A DNA stretch of 41,939 bases from assembly GCA_020846535.1 (NCBI GenBank), contig JADLDR010000180.1, forward strand, positions 1 through 41,939, given 5' to 3'. The stretch is from Armatimonadota bacterium. GTDB lineage: Bacteria > Armatimonadota > JADLDR01. The position numbers and the translations under genes were made by a program. Below, piece after piece: positions 41,520 to 41,939 of this stretch. Each line of letters opens with the position of its first letter. The stretch's first letter is position 1. The notes under the pieces were generated by a model, which was not told the DNA's origin, made no database searches, and saw nothing but the letters and a program-made list of their open reading frames with translations.

Positions 41520-41939
41520 CTATTTCCAATTATCGATAGGCCGCCCGTGTATCAGGCCGACATGGGTATCGGCGTGAAGGACGGGAAGGCCCAGAGTATG
41601 CTCGTGATGCAGAAAAGGGGCCTTTCCTTTCTGAAACCAGCAGGTCATCAGCCAGACGTCGGGATCGCTGCGCTCCGAGATGAGGCGGGGAGGCCCGAAG
41701 AGGCTTCGCTTCTGATCCAATGCCAGAAAAGACCAGTGGAGGTAGGTGATATTGCCTGCGCTCCAGTTGGCATCTGAATCGGTGATGGTGGGGTCGAACG
41801 CCTCTCCTCTGGGCGCGCTGGGGCAGTAAAAGATATGGCGATTTTTGATGTAGGGAGAGAGCGGCATCACCAGACGGTAAAGGCGTTCCGGATTGTTCCC
41901 GTTTTTCAGGTCGGTCGGGTAGCACTCATCGAAATCCTG
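41520..41939 (-). CDS. Pseudopilin-like (DUF1559-type) protein, 5' end outside window
   Basis: The minus-strand frame is open to the right edge and ends at TAG 41522-41520, giving 139 residues. At the edge it reads QDFDECYPTDLKNG, equivalent to [11 protein letters not shown] of the pseudopilin at 34340-34996. PLSPYIKNRHIFYCPS and VLHADTHVGLIHG follow, the latter corresponding to the H-x-n-DG tail region in a divergent form. The prepilin leader is therefore expected beyond the window. Family assignment is by this resemblance only. Confidence 0.7.
   Translation of the reverse strand, partial: QDFDECYPTDLKNGNNPERLYRLVMPLSPYIKNRHIFYCPSAPRGEAFDPTITDSDANWSAGNITYLHWSFLALDQKRSLFGPPRLISERSDPDVWLMTCWFQKGKAPFLHHEHTLGLPVLHADTHVGLIHGRPIDNWK

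Overview
The window is about 42 kb of a GC-rich bacterial chromosome. Two pseudopilin genes carry the [17 protein letters not shown] leader followed by a [14 protein letters not shown] helix and an H-x9-DG tail. That combination is typical of Armatimonadota (Fimbriimonas/Chthonomonas-like lineages), which is my best guess; Planctomycetota-like bacteria are the main alternative. No rRNA, tRNA, CRISPR array or complete insertion sequence was seen.

Layout. (1) 1-6177: the end of an M16 peptidase gene, then dapB, a small membrane protein, asd, dapA and rnj. This is a lysine/diaminopimelate block whose M16-dap-RNase J order is known from Firmicutes and Actinobacteria. (2) 6242-9854, minus: nanE with a large exported GxGYxYP-type putative glycoside hydrolase. 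(3) 10022-10600: a Uma2-family protein with a consensus sigma-70 promoter. (4) 10719-14829, minus: the most unusual locus. A collagen-like membrane protein and an ECF sigma factor precede a 1009-residue single-chain protein that joins the catalytic parts of RNA polymerase beta and beta-prime. The polymerase start overlaps the sigma stop codon (TGATG). (5) 15055-17661: a Gfo/Idh/MocA oxidoreductase, a TIM-barrel sugar isomerase and a LysE-type exporter. (6) 17806-22835: a YwiC-like membrane protein divergent from an iron/manganese block made of a DtxR/MntR regulator, a membrane-anchored DtxR-like protein with two FeoA domains, and FeoB. (7) 23230-24660: an exported beta-propeller. (8) 25180-31446: uronate/pectin-type carbohydrate use (mannonate dehydratase, exported beta-helix protein, CE7 esterase, PhyH dioxygenase), ending in a decayed F5/8-C-domain gene. 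(9) 31470-33137, minus: an AbiEii-like nucleotidyltransferase with a small partner, and rimI. (10) 33398-41322: an envelope-directed cluster with two secreted CX3C-array proteins, a pseudopilin, a signal-peptide-bearing tetrapyrrole methylase, a six-haem cytochrome c, an APC permease, two convergent signal-peptide-bearing class I methyltransferases and a ModA-like binding protein.

How they work together. The strongest candidate for an undescribed system is the sigma/mini-RNA-polymerase pair. The beta-prime NADFDGD metal-binding loop, both active-site lysines of beta and a rifampicin-pocket-like segment are retained, while the beta lobes, the zinc finger and the trigger loop are not recognisable. 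The sigma gene and the collagen-like gene are each preceded by a similar GNGAAC-17-TGT sequence that could be the sigma factor's own promoter. The second candidate is the cluster of apparently exported SAM-dependent methyltransferases beside Cys-rich secreted proteins. Intergenic regions in the first 21 kb carry a dispersed two-hairpin repeat. All functional statements come from reading motifs and context; no database search was possible.
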